This document shows positions 1-17,888 of a stretch of DNA of 64,000 nucleotides, piece after piece. This DNA is from Blastocystis sp. Blastoise (taxonomy: Eukaryota; Sar; Bigyra; Opalinata; Blastocystidae), in NCBI GenBank assembly GCA_039096225.1, contig JBBPEB010000002.1, positions 1,103,501-1,167,500 of the forward strand. The letters are read 5' to 3'. Position 1 is the first letter of the stretch. Each line of letters begins with the position of its first letter. The translations under genes were made by a program, and so were the position numbers. The notes below the pieces were generated by a model. It was not told the origin of the DNA. It worked only from the letters and a program-made list of their open reading frames with translations, and ran no database searches.

Positions 1-1
1 C

Positions 2-1370
2 TTGACCAAACAAAAGGAAGATCGCGAAAAGGATGTACTCAATGCAGAAAAAACAGATCATCTCATAGAAAAATTAAAAAGAATAGCAGATCAGAAATCA
101 GCTGAAGATGCTAAATATTTTTCTGGAACAGAAGTAAATACGAGTGTTTCTGTCAAGCCTCCCAAAACAAATACAAGTGGTCAATATTCTTATTTGAATT
201 CTTCTTCATCATCGAATCAAATAGTTTATAATGTTAATAAAAATATAGAGTTATCAAATGTATCCGCTGATGTTTCTCAACAATATAATTATTCAGGATA
301 TACTTATCCTTATATGTCTTCTATGAATGATTATAATCAGTATTATACAAATACATATATACCTCCTCCTCCTCCTCCTAATCTTTCTTCATATATATAT
401 ACACCTGAAATCTCTACTACAAATGAAGTAACTAGTTCTAACAATTCTATAGTTACTAAAGAAACGAAAGAGATTAGTGATACTCAAATAATTAGTAGTA
501 TTAGTTTAGATAATAATAAAGAGAAATCAGATGATAATAATATAGATATTGGAAGTCAAAAAGATGAAACAAACTCTGATGGCATAAAGAGTAGTAATAC
601 GAATAAAGTGAATACAACTGTTGAAGATGATGATTTCGTATGTATTTCTATTTTATTCAGTTTATTATATTTATTATATTTATTTTTATTATTATATTTA
701 TTATTATATTTATTATATTTATATTTAATGTATTTATTAACTAAGTACTTTTTTGTATTATGTAATAATAATATATATATATAGTTTGGAGGGTGGACAA
801 CAGTAGCTGTAAATACTGTTACACATGAGGATTTAAAGCAGCGAGATCAAGAATATTCTGAAGCTATTATGTCAAGTGATAAACTAGTTAAAGAAACAAA
901 AGAAAAAGAAGAAAAAGAGAAACGTAAAGAAGAATTAGAATTAGAAGGAGATCAAGATCATGAACCTGAAAATGAAGATGCATTTTCAACTTTTAATCCT
1001 TATGGAGGTGCTTATAAGTATATATATATAGATTTGTTTTTATTTATTAATTATTATTATAACCTTTTTATTTTTCATTTGTTGTTTTATATATTTTAAT
1101 TAATATAATTATTATAATTAATATATTTATTATATTAATATATTTATTATTATATTTATTATTTTACTTTTATATAATGATTACTATATATATAGAGGTG
1201 TAGTATTAACAGATACAAAAGCTCCTAAAGAAGTTCCTATGTTTGCTAAGAAGATCAATCTTAATTTGAATAAACCTAAAGTTGAGAGTATTGATTTTAA
1301 ATTAATTAAAAAAAATACAGATAAAAAGAAAACTGGTAATCGTTCATATAGACCTCGTTCCGATTCTTAA
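2..1370 (+). CDS. Low-complexity, possibly splicing-related protein (5' partial)
   Basis: The frame is open at the window edge, so the N terminus is missing. Three exons are visible: 2 to about 638, about 785 to 1016, and about 1195 to 1370, joined by GT-AG introns with TA-rich ends. The protein begins with a charged coiled-coil-like stretch. A Tyr/Ser/Asn-rich section follows, with a run of six prolines near residue 123. Next come a short FGGWTTV block, a Glu/Lys-rich helix and a basic C-terminal tail ending RSYRPRSDS. A GGW block followed by an acidic linker and a basic tail recalls WBP4/FBP21-like spliceosomal proteins. That is only a resemblance, because no WW or zinc-finger domain lies in the visible part. 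The gene looks intact but its function is not established. Confidence 0.6.
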
Positions 1371-1624
1371 AAGTTATACTATTCATTATTAAATGTTATG
1401 TTATTCATTGTTTTTTTATGTTAAACTATTTTATATATAATTTTGTATGTTCTATAATTCCTTTAAATAATTAAAATAATCAAAAAAAATAAAACAACCA
1501 AACAAGGTATCTATTTGAAAAACGACATACATCAGATATATATATATATATATATATATATAAACAACAATAAAAATAAAGAATATAGATTTATATAACG
1601 AAAGAATAAAAAAGAATCAATAAT

Positions 1625-2413
1625 TTACCTTCTTCTACTATATTTTTTAGGATTCTTTCTTTGTTTATTTTTCTTTTGTTTAATAATATTACGTATCTTT
1701 TCTTTCTTTTCTAATTCAAGTCTTTCTTTATGTTTTTCAATTTTATTCATATGTCCATCATCTTTTACCATTTCACATAAGAAATCTTGAGGCTTTAAAA
1801 ACGGAATATCATTTTCTTTTAATAAATGACGAGCTTCTGTTACACCACTTAAAGTAGCTTCATAACTATATATATATATATATATAATACATATATTATA
1901 ATATATATATATATATATATATATTAATATAGAAAAAACTATAATAAATAAGCATAAAAAAATATTAAAGAATTAAAATAGATTATATATATACAAAGCT
2001 AATTCTCTTTGAATATCATCATCAGGATTTTCAATTTCAGGAAGTTTCACAGACATATCAAGGACTTCATCCCATGGTAATTGTTTTTCTAAATGTTTAG
2101 CTACATTCTTAAGACCTTCCTAGAAAAATAAATAACAAATAAGAAAAAAATAGATGAACACAAAATTTATTTATTAAGATATGAATATATAAACTATATC
2201 GATAAATATTTATTTTTACGGCAGACTCAGGAGCAATAAACAATTTAAAAATATATACTTTATCCATCTCAATCACATTTTTGCCGGAACGTTCAGCCTT
2301 GATAGCTTCTAAGGCTTTCTTTTCCATTTCTACTTCTTCCTCATTGAGATCTAAACTGTCATGTTCACTAAAAACGTTATTAAATAAAGAACAGCAACAT
2401 ACCTATCACTCAT
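1625..2413 (-). CDS. EBP2: rRNA-processing protein EBP2 homologue
   Basis: EBP2 (EBNA1BP2) is a nucleolar factor for 27S pre-rRNA processing and 60S subunit assembly. The splice used here is a tiny first exon (MSD...), an exon around 2345-2221, one around 2118-1995 and a last exon about 1866-1625. It gives the family core: LPWDEVLD, then PDDDIQREL-AFYEATLSGV, then IPFLKPQDFLCEMVKDD and HMNKI. The protein ends in a Lys/Arg-rich tail. Known EBP2 proteins share the pattern of an E..FY..A block followed by P..RP.D++AEM.K+D.HM.KI. This version is short because the acidic N-terminal extension and long basic C terminus usual in EBP2 are reduced. The start was chosen because it joins in frame through a 35-nt GT-AG intron. 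It is convergent with the partial gene upstream. Confidence 0.86.
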
Positions 2414-3268
2414 TATTGATTATTTCAATCAGCCTATAAACAAAGAAAGTCAACAAATGTTGTAATTGATAAATACATAACTTACAGAAAAAATAATTAA
2501 AGATTCAAGGGCTTTATGAAATAATTAAAAAGTATTCAATTTAGAGGTCAAATATCCATTGCGGGAATAATCACGGGAATAAGTCTGTTGATACAGGAAA
2601 TTTCATATGTTTTCATCAAATAATTATTTCATTTTGAAAATAGTCTTTTCATGTTAAATATTTATTGTGTATGCTATTCAATGGATTAGATAGTGTGTCT
2701 ATACTTAAATTAATTCTTTATTTAGTTTTTTTAACCTTAGAAAATGCATTTGAGAAATTAGTAGACAGTTATGATTTCTTTATGGATAGTTGAATTAGTT
2801 TTTATTCTTGATCGTTGAATTAGTTCTTGAATAATAGAAAGAGATAAAAAAAACACAGCTTAATGAATAAGACTAAGGATATTAAAAAAAAGACGAAAAG
2901 CTAAAATAAATAAAACAATAATATATATTAGATTACTGATTGACTATATATACGGATAAGGCATCATTTTTGTGAATCAAAAGAATATATATATATAAAG
3001 AAAAACATGAGAATTATATAAAGGAACATTGTGAAAAAAAATGGACACAAAAAAAATATGATACTATATATATAGATACAAAATTTAAAAAAAACAGAAA
3101 AAGAAATAGTAGTACAAAGACAATATAAATAACAATGAATAGACGTTAAATGTGTGCTTTTTTTGGATAGAAAAAAAAATGAAAAAAGAAAAAAAAAATG
3201 AAATTTATAAAAAAAAAATCCTGTAAATTATTTAAAAGATTATAATTGAATATGTATATATATATATA
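2414..3268. other. Intergenic, no gene seen
   Basis: No conserved reading frame was found. The stretch is A+T-rich with short TA tracts near 2988 and 3252. It holds two copies of the GC-rich motif family described in the findings, gcgggaat at 2561 and cacgggaat at 2572, only 11 bp apart. Confidence 0.6.
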
Positions 3269-3911
3269 TTATTGAACAAGTGAAGATATATTATCCGTGT
3301 CATCAATAAATTTCGATGAATATAAACATTCACATTTATTATCTTTATAAGTTATCTATATAAAATAAATAGAATAAATATGAGTAATATAATATATATA
3401 TAGAATAGTAGACATAATAAAGAATAGATATAGAATAGTAGATATAATAAAGAATATTTATAGAATATATAATAAATATGAGTAAGATAATATATATACA
3501 ATATATAGGTATAGTAAACAATAGATATAATATAAAATAAAAGTAATAGTATATTATAAATAGACTATATATATATTTATATACGTGATATAAATTGCCT
3601 TTAGAAGTAAGAACAACCACGCAACTATCATCAGAACTAAAAGCACATATAAACTTTCTATATATATATAATGATAATTCTATTACTATATATATATATA
3701 GATATATATACCCAGGTTCAGTAAATGAATATTTACATATATTACTAGTCATCAATTTGGAAAATGAGAATTTATTTTTTTCATTTTTAATATCATTAAT
3801 ATCTTGATTTCGTACACTCGATTCTTTTAGTTTATATATATGAAGAGTATTTCTTGAACTGGTACACGCAAGATAGTCACCATGCTGAGAAAACCTATAT
3901 ATATATATATA

Positions 3912-3990
<79 letters not shown>

Positions 3991-4003
3991 ATTATTATTA
4001 TTA

Positions 4004-4040
<37 letters not shown>

Positions 4041-4236
4041 GCCATAGAATACATAGTTGCTTTTTCTTTTCCTCTTCGAAGTTCTTCTAATAATAAACCT
4101 GTCTCTGTATCAAATATACGTATAATTGTACCCTATATATATATATATATATATTAGAATTTTTGTAAATAATTATATTATATAAATTCATATTATATAA
4201 TCATATTCTAAATAATAAAATAATAATAATAATAAT

Positions 4237-4276
<40 letters not shown>

Positions 4277-4813
4277 TTTAATAGAGGCACTAGCTATTCT
4301 AGTTCCATCCGTAGAAAGAGCGATACACTGAAGAGGGGACGAATGAGCGTTAATTACCGCACTCTTCTTTATATCATATAACTATATATATATATATAGA
4401 ATTTAAACAGAAAAATATCATGATATATATATATATAATGAAAACAGAAAAATATCATTATATATATATAATTAAAATAGAAAAATATCATTATATATAT
4501 ATATAATTAAAATAGAAAAATATCATGATATATATATATAATTAAAACAGAAAAATATCATGATATATATATATAATTAAAAATGTCATAATAAATATCA
4601 TAATATATATATATATATAATTCTATTTTGATTTGTCCTGGTTGGTCTCCAGGAAAGGCCAAAACATAATTCTTTAATACAGGGCATAATGCTATTATAC
4701 CTATATATATATAAGAAGAGAATACTATACATAGCATGAATAAACATTATGAAATATACTATTCTTAATATATATATATATATATAACATGAATAATAGT
4801 ATATAAATAATTC

Positions 4814-4872
<59 letters not shown>

Positions 4873-5644
4873 CTCAGGATTAGGTGCGGTATTAATTGTG
4901 TCTAATAATCGAACATCTGATAAATTATATACATATATTTTATTCTCTAATACTACTACTATTCTATATATATATTAACATTATATTAACATTATAGAAA
5001 AGTATCAAAGCATATATTATCAACAAAATATATATATATATATATATATAAATCAACAAAAATAGTTCAAGACTATTAAAATAGAATCCTTAACAAAAAT
5101 ACCTATCTCTCCTTAATTTGACTGCACAAACATTTGAAGCAAATTTTATTTCTGCAATACAACGAAGTTTGTGATCATCCCATATCATAACCTATAACAT
5201 ATATATATAAATATTATATAAATAAAAAAAAAATCAAAAATCAATCAATATCCTAATCATAATATTCTAGTTTTGAGTATTTATCATCATAAATATGTAA
5301 CTATATATATACTGTATTTGGAGGAAACTTAGGAACATTACCACCACCTACTAAGGCAACAATGTTACAACGATATAGCATCTCAATGATACCAATACCA
5401 CCAGAAACGAAGTCTATAGAATATGGAGATATATGTATAACTCTGATCTCATTTGAAAAATACTTCTTCTGAAGATTTCTGAAAAAGGCACGATGTTAAA
5501 GATCTTAAATCCATTTATAGTACCGCATGCAAAGCATCCTAGATATTTATCAAAGCGTTTTTAAGAAAAAATACCATAATCTTGATTAAAGGAAACATAA
5601 AGAATTTCAGATGAAGACAAACTTTGATTAATTTTTAATGACAT
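3269..5644 (-). CDS. PROPPIN / WIPI3-4 (Atg18-like) autophagy protein
   Basis: PROPPINs are seven-bladed WD-like propellers that bind PI3P and PI(3,5)P2 at the phagophore. On the minus strand the exons read in order: [33 protein letters not shown] followed by [86 protein letters not shown]; and a last exon ending [12 protein letters not shown]. The LRRG phosphoinositide-binding motif, rather than FRRG, together with the following KEKA places it with the WDR45/WDR45B (Hsv2-like) branch. Introns are rich in TA and ATT tracts. Near 5470-5440 two overlapping frames must be joined between IFRR and the GGIGI block. No GT-AG intron found there fits, so a short unusual intron or a sequence error is possible. 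Confidence 0.92.
3912..4040. repeat. (ATT)n and (TA)n microsatellite in an intron
   Basis: A continuous ATT repeat of about 75 bp is followed by ATT/AAT and TA repeats. It lies between the LRRG exon and the next exon of the PROPPIN gene. The tract is open in several frames on both strands and would look like poly-Leu or poly-Tyr, but it is intronic. Confidence 0.9.
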
Positions 5645-6011
5645 TTAATTGTATAACTAAAATCTATAACTTTACCAATAAAAAACAAAAAATACATAAA
5701 TATAAATCACGGCTGTATAAATATATTAAAAATATCATTTATGAATCTAAAAAAAAAAGAGATTGAATGGATTCACGAATATCTCTTCACTACAAACTCA
5801 ATTTTCATTTTTCTCTTGTTTTTATCATTTTGCGTCTAAAATGAAAATTGACTCGAAATTTGATTCTCACAGACATTTGAGTTCTCTTTTGAAACCAATA
5901 ATTTTACCATGTTTATTCAACAAGACAAACTCATTTTTCGTAATTTTCCGTAATTTTTTAAAACGAATTTATTATTTTTTGTAAGTTTTAAAATTCATTA
6001 AAGAATAAAAG

Positions 6012-7789
<1,778 letters not shown>

Positions 7790-8234
7790 AATATAAATGT
7801 TATTATATATATATATGTATTATTAAATGTTGTATCTGTTCTATTTTATTGAGTTTATAATAAGAAATAAATATATTAAATCTTTATACACTACTTTATA
7901 CTATTAATAGTATTATTTATAAATCAATATATAATTTCAATTATTATTAGACACTATTATTGTCAATATTTTTTATGCTTTCAAAAGCAATCCTATAGTT
8001 GATATTATTAACTACTACTATTCCTGTGAAACAAAGAAATTATGGTATATTTATATAAATATTCAATTAATTAGTCTGTCAAGAGAAATAAATAGAGTAT
8101 TAGTTAACTAAACACATATATATAAGAAAGAGTATTTATATAATAATCATAATAAAATAAAAAGAAAAAAGAAAAAAATGAATTAAAAATATGATTACCT
8201 AGTTTATATATATATATATATGATATTATTATGA

Positions 8235-9304
8235 TTAATATTTAATTGCAGAGATAACTTGAGTTCGAAAGGAATAATTCTTTTCAACTATTGAATTTAA
8301 TGAATGGATTTTATCATTAAAAAATGAATCCGATTGTTCCATAAAACTAGGGTAAGACATCTATATATATATATATTAATATTTAATTAAGAATAGATTA
8401 ATTATTGAATAAATAAAAAAATTATTCTTATATATATATATTGTTTGAATATAGAATTTATATATATTCTTATATATATATATACAGAGTCAACTAGATC
8501 TAGAATAATGTCTTGTAGTTGTTCATTATTTTGTTCTAGTCGTCCCTGCCAGTCATAAAATAAATCTAATATTTGTTTATTATCTACATGGTTATAAGCA
8601 TATATATAGGTTGAAGCAAGAATTAAGTGATTATATAAGACCTATATATATATATAACAGTATTATAATATTTTTTTATTGTAATAATAATATATTATTA
8701 AAAAGTATAGTATATATATAATGATATAAATACTTGTTGAACAGCTAGTTCCAAGTGATTCACAAAAACAGATTTATAATCGTCTTTTACAAACTATATA
8801 ACAACAATTATAATAATAATAATAATAATATATATATATATAATATATATATATACTTTACATGGTGTTTTCATTGTATTTAACTATAAAATAAGAATAA
8901 TATATAATATATAATAATAGTTATATATATATATATAGTACATGTAACAATAACGTTTGATTCTTCTTATAAGATTCAAGATGATTCTTATATCGAGTAA
9001 CAAAGAAGCCAGTTCGATCTAGATCCCCCACAAGGGAATTGAGGGTTTTAGCGGTTTCATACTGAACATGACTATCATTTATCTATAGAAATTGTAGAAG
9101 TAAATATATGCATATATATATCATTATTATAAAGTAAATACTCGATTACAAGTATAATAAGTAGTTGCGTGTTTTGACCAATCACCCATACATCTATATA
9201 TATATATATATATATATAATTATAATAATAATAATATATATATATATATATACACCCAACAAAATTGGTAGTTACAATTATTACATATCATATGATTACA
9301 TCCC

Positions 9305-9335
<31 letters not shown>

Positions 9336-9517
9336 CGTTAAATTAATACATAAATGATATTTATATATAAAATAAATAAAAATATTAATAAAGACTATAT
9401 ATATATATATATACTTCATTTTTTTCTATTTTACATTTGCAATGTGGACAGGCCTTCACTCTTTCAATTAGCCATTGATCTTTATTGTTATCCATCATAT
9501 CAAGGAAGGAACTACAC

Positions 9518-9548
<31 letters not shown>

Positions 9549-10830
9549 TATAGTATAATATAGAGAATAAAACAAATTACAATCGAATATAAAATAGAGT
9601 ATGATCTATAATATATATAGAACACTATATATAATAATATTAATATTAAAACTATATATAATATAGATATCATAAATAGATTATTGTATACCATAGCACA
9701 TGGAATTGGCTCATGATAGAGTTCCTTGCACATGCCGCACATAAATGAACCACATGGACAGTAAATAGCTCCAGTATAAGTTGCAGAACGACATATAATA
9801 TTACTATATATATAGGAATAATAAATTTATAGTACTATATATATAATAAACAAAATAAATCACAGAATATAGAAAGATATGCTAATAATTACACTACATA
9901 TATAGAATAGAGTATATATATATATATATATACGTGCATTTTCCATTACTATTCTTGCAGGCGCAAAGAGTAGGAGAGAAGGTGATATAATGCTGAATAA
10001 TCCTCTTTTTATACCAACTGAGTATACTATCGTTCTTTAACTATATATATACATATATATAAAGAAGCAGAAGAAGCAGAAGAAGAAGAAGAAGAAGAAG
10101 AAGAAATATAATTAAAAAGAAAATTTTAATAGGAAACATTTTATAATAAATAGTTTATGATATTGTTACTTACGTTTAATATATAATCCGGATTAATAGG
10201 GCATTTGCATGCTTTGCTATTAGCCGTACAAAGGCATGTGACAATAGGAGATGGGAATGCATTATTCATAACAGACAACAAGTGTGACTCAAAACAATGC
10301 TTACAAAACCTATATTATTATTATATATTATTATTATTATACTTATTATATCATATATATATTAATCATAAATAATAAATAACTAAATACATATGACCAC
10401 AGGGCATGAGAACACATTCATCTCTTGGGTATGTTTCAAAGCAAATAGGACAATCACATACATCAGGAAATTCTTCACAATCTTCTTTTGGAAATCCATT
10501 CTTCTTTCGAAACTTTATATTTAATAATAAAAAAAAAGATAAAAGATGATCAACATACGGATTCATTAGAATCTAAATAATTGTCCATAACCTTTCCTTG
10601 TCTCCAATTTGATAAGATTAAATAAAGAATAGACGTTCCTTCCGTAAAAGCAAGATCTTCCTTGAGACGATTTATTGATTTATCAATTAGTTTTGCAATA
10701 GAACTATCATCCACAACACTACAATTATCGATCCATGGTGCTAGATGACTAAAACGCTAATTAGCAGATAATCGTGAAAATACTTTTCAGGATCTGAATC
10801 TATAGTATGTCTCACTGACTTATAGGACAT
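8235..10830 (-). CDS. Ariadne-type RBR E3 ubiquitin ligase
   Basis: RBR ligases pass ubiquitin through a thioester on the RING2 cysteine. The order on the minus strand is: a UBA-like block (EDLAFTEGTSILYLILSNWR, then DNYLDSNES); RING1 (CDCPICFETYPRDECVLMPC, then GHMFCKHCFESHL); the IBR (CKCPINPDYIL, then CACKNSNGKC, YCPCGSFMCGMCKELYHEPI and PCAM); and RING2 (ACPHCKCKIEKN, then GCNHMICNNCNYQFCW). The RING2 Cys in GCNHM is the catalytic cysteine of Ariadne proteins and is present. Downstream, CMGDWSKHATTYYTCNR and further helices match the Ariadne autoinhibitory domain, ending in VISAIKY. About ten exons are separated by TA-rich introns. The start MSYKSVRHTIDSDPEK joins through a 35-nt intron. 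Assignment as Ariadne rather than Parkin or HOIP rests on the UBA-like block and the W..H...YY.CNR segment. Confidence 0.93.
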
Positions 10831-11346
10831 CCAGGCTATTCAATAAAACTATTTAAAATAACTAAACTTAAAAATTAATTAGTAAAAACGTTTATTTTCT
10901 TTTCTTTTTTTCTAATTTTCAGCCAAATTCAGCTCTACAACATAAAAAACAACGATACCTAGTATTATTACTAGTTTTTTAATATTTTATTTATATATTT
11001 AACGACATATATCATTCATATATCCGATAATACGTTATTATATGTATTCTGATATTTATAAAATGATAATTGATCAAGAGAGGGAGAAATCACATTCCAA
11101 TTGTAGTGTTGCAATCTTGCTTTTAAAGTGGTTTAAAGAAATTGTTTTGCGTTCTGTAACATATTGTATATATATACTAGTAATTTTAAAAATAAAATCA
11201 CAAAGAATTCAACAAAAATTGGTTTATAATATTGTGACTACATAAAAACAATAGTAAATATAAATAAGGATTAACAGTAAACAAAACAAGTGTTTCTAGA
11301 AGAGAATATGATTACAAATATATATATATATATATATATATATTAT
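10831..11346. other. Divergent intergenic region with a short unassigned frame
   Basis: This is the 5' flank of the Ariadne gene and the 3' flank of the phosphomevalonate kinase gene. A 67-codon frame at 11042-11245 (+) begins MYSDIYKMIIDQ and contains NCSVAILLLKWFKEIV. Its non-repetitive composition is unlike random A+T-rich frames. I cannot extend it by splicing into a recognisable protein. It could be a gene remnant or chance. Confidence 0.3.
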
Positions 11347-12241
11347 TTATTTCATTTGTTTGCAAGGTAATACAATCAGTTTATCATTATATTTATTATT
11401 TATAAACGTGATGAATTCTGATTCAGACATAATCTGATTATTCCTGAAAACATAGAATGCATCGTAACCTCCTGCGCCTAAAATACCGCCAGCAATAATG
11501 GAATCTAATGATAAAAGAGAGTCCAAATAGACTTTTACTTGTTCTGGAATCACGGGAATATCGCTTTTCTTAGAAATTGAATACAGAATATTAATAATAT
11601 TGATACTATATGCTTTATATAACTGTATATCTGTGGAATTCGATTCGAATAGAGATATATACTGAGCACATGCATCAATATAAGTCTTCCATAGTAACTG
11701 GTTGTAGTCACTATATATATATTATTAACTGTATAATATATAATAATAATAGCTAAATATATATATATATAATCATACATAACATCAAAAACAATATATA
11801 ATAATAGTTTCTTGTATATATATATGAATAATAATAAATGTATGAATAATAATAAATGTATGAATAATAATATATATATATATATAACTATATATATACT
11901 ATTGTTTCCAATTATTCATTCTCTTCACCATTTGTGAAGTTGAAGAAGAATTATATAAATGAATTAATTGGAGGGAAAAAAAAGGCGGGAGATTTATAGA
12001 AGGATGGGATACTATATATATATATATATATATATATAATATGTAGTTTTATTATAAATATATATAATTCGATTTCATATAAACATAGTAAATAATAACA
12101 TTGTTATCAAGAATAATAATAAGAATATATATATATATATATATATATAGTTACTAGCATTAGTATTATTATTATTTAATAGTTTTGTATTAAAAATACA
12201 ACTTCCGTATATAGAGGTATATATATCAAATCCACTTCCTG

Positions 12242-12299
<58 letters not shown>

Positions 12300-13129
12300 A
12301 ATCAGAATTAAATCTTCACAAGAATATATATATATATATATATATACAATTCCTTGTGCTTGTCCATGTGCTTTATATGCAATATCCAATAGAATTCGTT
12401 TGTTTAAAACTATATTGTCATACCTATATATATTAAATAATAATAGAAAATAAATTATTATATATATATAGAAAAAATAATTGAATAAAAATAAACTAAT
12501 TCATATATATATACATAGATAAATGTAATTGAAGAAAAGCATGACAAAGAGACACACAAAGAGAAGAAGAAGAACCTATTCCGCTTTTACACTGTTTCTA
12601 TATATATATATATATAATATGTCTTATAATATAAACAATAATATATATACTATAATATATACTATATATATTCTATATATATATACTCCTTGTTTATAAA
12701 TATAATATCCTTCATTCATATATATATTAATTATTATTTTATTAAAATAGTAATAATGATTGGATATTATTAAATAATGAAGACATTCTTGTAAACAACA
12801 TTCTAAATACTTATTTTCACTTTTGTTCAATCTATGAATATATATTGCTATATCAATAAAGGAGTAGTATACGAATTACAAATAAACGTTTGATCATGAT
12901 TATCAACTGAATAAAGCCAATGTTCATCAAATGTTTCACTATAACAATCTATTTGACACGTTTCTGATTCGTGAGTGTATCCATCACATGTGACTGTACA
13001 ACATGAGTCTAAAGCCATAGATATTCCATTAAAACCCTCAAGAATCACGTATCCACCAACAATTAATGCTTTTCCATTATGGGAAGCACTCACTGTTTTT
13101 TTTATTTCTGTTTTTTTTGCTGACATCAT
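11347..13129 (-). CDS. ERG8: Phosphomevalonate kinase (ERG8 type)
   Basis: This GHMP kinase converts mevalonate 5-phosphate to the diphosphate in isoprenoid and sterol synthesis. The first exon reads SASHNGKALIVGGYVILEGF, the ERG8 N-terminal substrate-binding block. The glycine-rich ATP loop is SGIGSSSSLCVS around 12590-12520. The next block is KAHGQAQG followed by AGSGFDIYTSIYGS around 12390-12150. The C terminus has the GHMP motif 3 signature GGILGAGGYDAFYVF near 11480. All four blocks are in the order and spacing expected for fungal, amoebozoan and plant ERG8, not for the unrelated animal enzyme. Several introns are (TA)n, including a long one at about 12245-12296. The start was set at MMSAKKTE (13129) because the upstream extension is hydrophobic low-complexity sequence. 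Confidence 0.93.
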
Positions 13130-13446
13130 ATGTTCGTATGTATACGATAAATCTATGACAAAAAATACGAGATAATAATAACAAAAAAAATTTAAAAAGT
13201 GAGAAAACACGATGTAAAGAGATACTATGAATAAAGAATGATTTAAATAGTATTTATATGATCTTATAAATAGCAAAATGTTTCAAATGAATAAGAAATA
13301 GAAGATTATAATTAAATTGATGATTCTAAAAAACCATGGAAATAATTATTCCTTTCCCTTAAATTTGACGAATCTGCACATCTTAAAAAAAGATAAACCA
13401 TCAAACAATTAAAAGTCTTTATTTCCATCATTTATTATAAATATCA

Positions 13447-15867
<2,421 letters not shown>

Positions 15868-15908
15868 AAATCATAATTATTGTCTACTCAAATTTTTTAT
15901 TCATTTAT

Positions 15909-15961
<53 letters not shown>

Positions 15962-17281
15962 CTGTTCTTAATATGAAATCAAATACATTTTTTGTTAGGT
16001 TCATAAAATGAATAATTATATTAGTTTTGTTTACGAACTATGCAATAACAATACTTATATAAATAATAAGGACTATGTAATATGATAAGAAAAAATATAC
16101 TAAACGTGTATATACAATAGTATACATTACACTTCAATATACAATAGAAAGACGATAATTATGTAATTCAGGAGTAATCCTATTGAAACAAGGCCATATT
16201 CATAATATCTATAAAACATATATTTTAAAATATCTTATTTCTTTTAATATATGATTTTATTGATTATTTATAGGTATGTAATTAATAAAAAGATTATGAT
16301 AGAATACTAATATAGAGAAAAAAATTGTTTTTATAGCAGCGTCTGTTTATCCTTAAAACAATAATTATGATTATATTAAATATTCTATTCTATATTATGA
16401 ATTTCAATGAATATATATATATCATCTTCTTAATAATATGAATAATAGTATATAATATTATAATAACCCATAAAAAATCGATATAATATAATAATTACTG
16501 TATATATTATTATATCACACAAACGACGAATTAATAAAAAGTATTTAAGTATATAGATAATGTAATAATCAAGAAGAGCAAAATAATGTTTAAAATGTTC
16601 GCTATATAATTGTTTTAGTAAAGAAAGAATTTCAATTGTTCATCGATAAATAATTGATAGATAATTCATAATAAATAAAATAATTCATAACAGCATAGTT
16701 CATAATAAGCAGAATAATTCATAAAAATGGAATAATTAAAATATATAGAATGATTTATAATACTAAAATATTCCATAAACCATTTTAAAGCCAAAATGAA
16801 AAACTCATTTCTTATGAATGCGATAATCTACTATACAATTCACTTCATTTTCATGAAATCAACCACTCTAACTCATACATATTGCAATAATTGCAAGAAA
16901 ATGAAACAATAAAAAAACATCAACAGATTATATTTACAAACATTTATATCGATCTTACCAAATGTATATTTAAATGTTTATAATATCATATCATGAATCT
17001 TCAACACCATATATACAAAAAAAGAAAAAAATGATCTATAAAAGAACAGATAATAAAATTATATCAGTATATATTGTGTTCAAAATACTTCGGGTATCCA
17101 TTAAGAATTTATTAAAAGATTATTAATATGTTAATGACTTCAAAACAAAGTTAAAAGGATTTATAAAAGAATACTTTGATTATCCTTAATAATTCAAGGA
17201 GAATTATGAAAAAAACATAAAATAATTGATTTATTTATTAAGTCGTTTATTATATCATTATATTAGTTTTAAAATATTGAT
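15868..17281. other. Intergenic, no gene seen
   Basis: A (TA)n tract lies at 15911-15958 just after the fumarate reductase stop. The remainder is A+T-rich unique-looking sequence with stop codons in all frames and no conserved peptide. Confidence 0.6.
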
Positions 17282-17888
17282 ATGGGTAATAGTCAATCTT
17301 CTGATCAAGATTCCAGAATTCCTTTTAGTAACAATCCAACCGATGATCTTCCTGTCAAGATTTCCGACAGACTTCTTGCAAAGATCTCAGAGCAAATTCC
17401 AGATGAAAATGAAAATGACCAAGAAATCCAAGATTCAGAACCTGAAGAACCTTATGAAGATCCTAATGATATTAATGTAATAAAGCGAAAAATTGAAGAA
17501 GAACGAGTCAATCTTGAAGAAGAACTTGAGACTAGACAGTATATTTCATATTCTAATATTATATATTTACAAATATATATTTTTATACAAATATTTAGGA
17601 AGGATCGAGAAATGAAAACACAAAAAGAAAGAGATGTTGAAACAGATATTTATTCAAATATTAACCAAAAAATTCAACAATCTCAAAATTTATTATTTAT
17701 CGAGTATATTTTTGTGGTCTACTCTATATTTTAATTATCTTTTAATACTTGTATATAGTAAATTGAAAGAACATCCTTGTAAATCAATGGATGAACAATT
17801 AAAGGAATGTTTATCACAAAACAGTAATAACATTGAAAAGTGTCAAGAGTTCAAAAAATTATTTGATCAATGTTTAAAGGATTTATAA
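17282..17888 (+). CDS. MIC19/CHCHD3-like twin-CX9C protein
   Basis: Three exons (about 17282-17538, 17599-17702 and 17759-17888) splice in frame to a protein of about 160 residues. It starts MGNSQSS, a typical N-myristoylation sequence. A short LPVKISDRLLAKISEQI segment follows, then a long Glu/Lys/Arg coiled coil, and a C-terminal CHCH domain with two exact C-x9-C pairs (CKSMDEQLKEC and CQEFKKLFDQC). Myristoylated Gly2, coiled coil and C-terminal CHCH together are the layout of the MICOS subunits MIC19/MIC25, which anchor crista junctions through MIC60. Sequence outside the CHCH core is too diverged to separate MIC19 from other CHCH proteins with certainty. If correct, the cell has mitochondrial cristae. 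Confidence 0.75.

Noticed and set aside
3890-4040. CRISPR-like or satellite array
   Set aside because: Simple trinucleotide and dinucleotide repeats in a eukaryotic intron; no spacer structure. No CRISPR array exists in the window.
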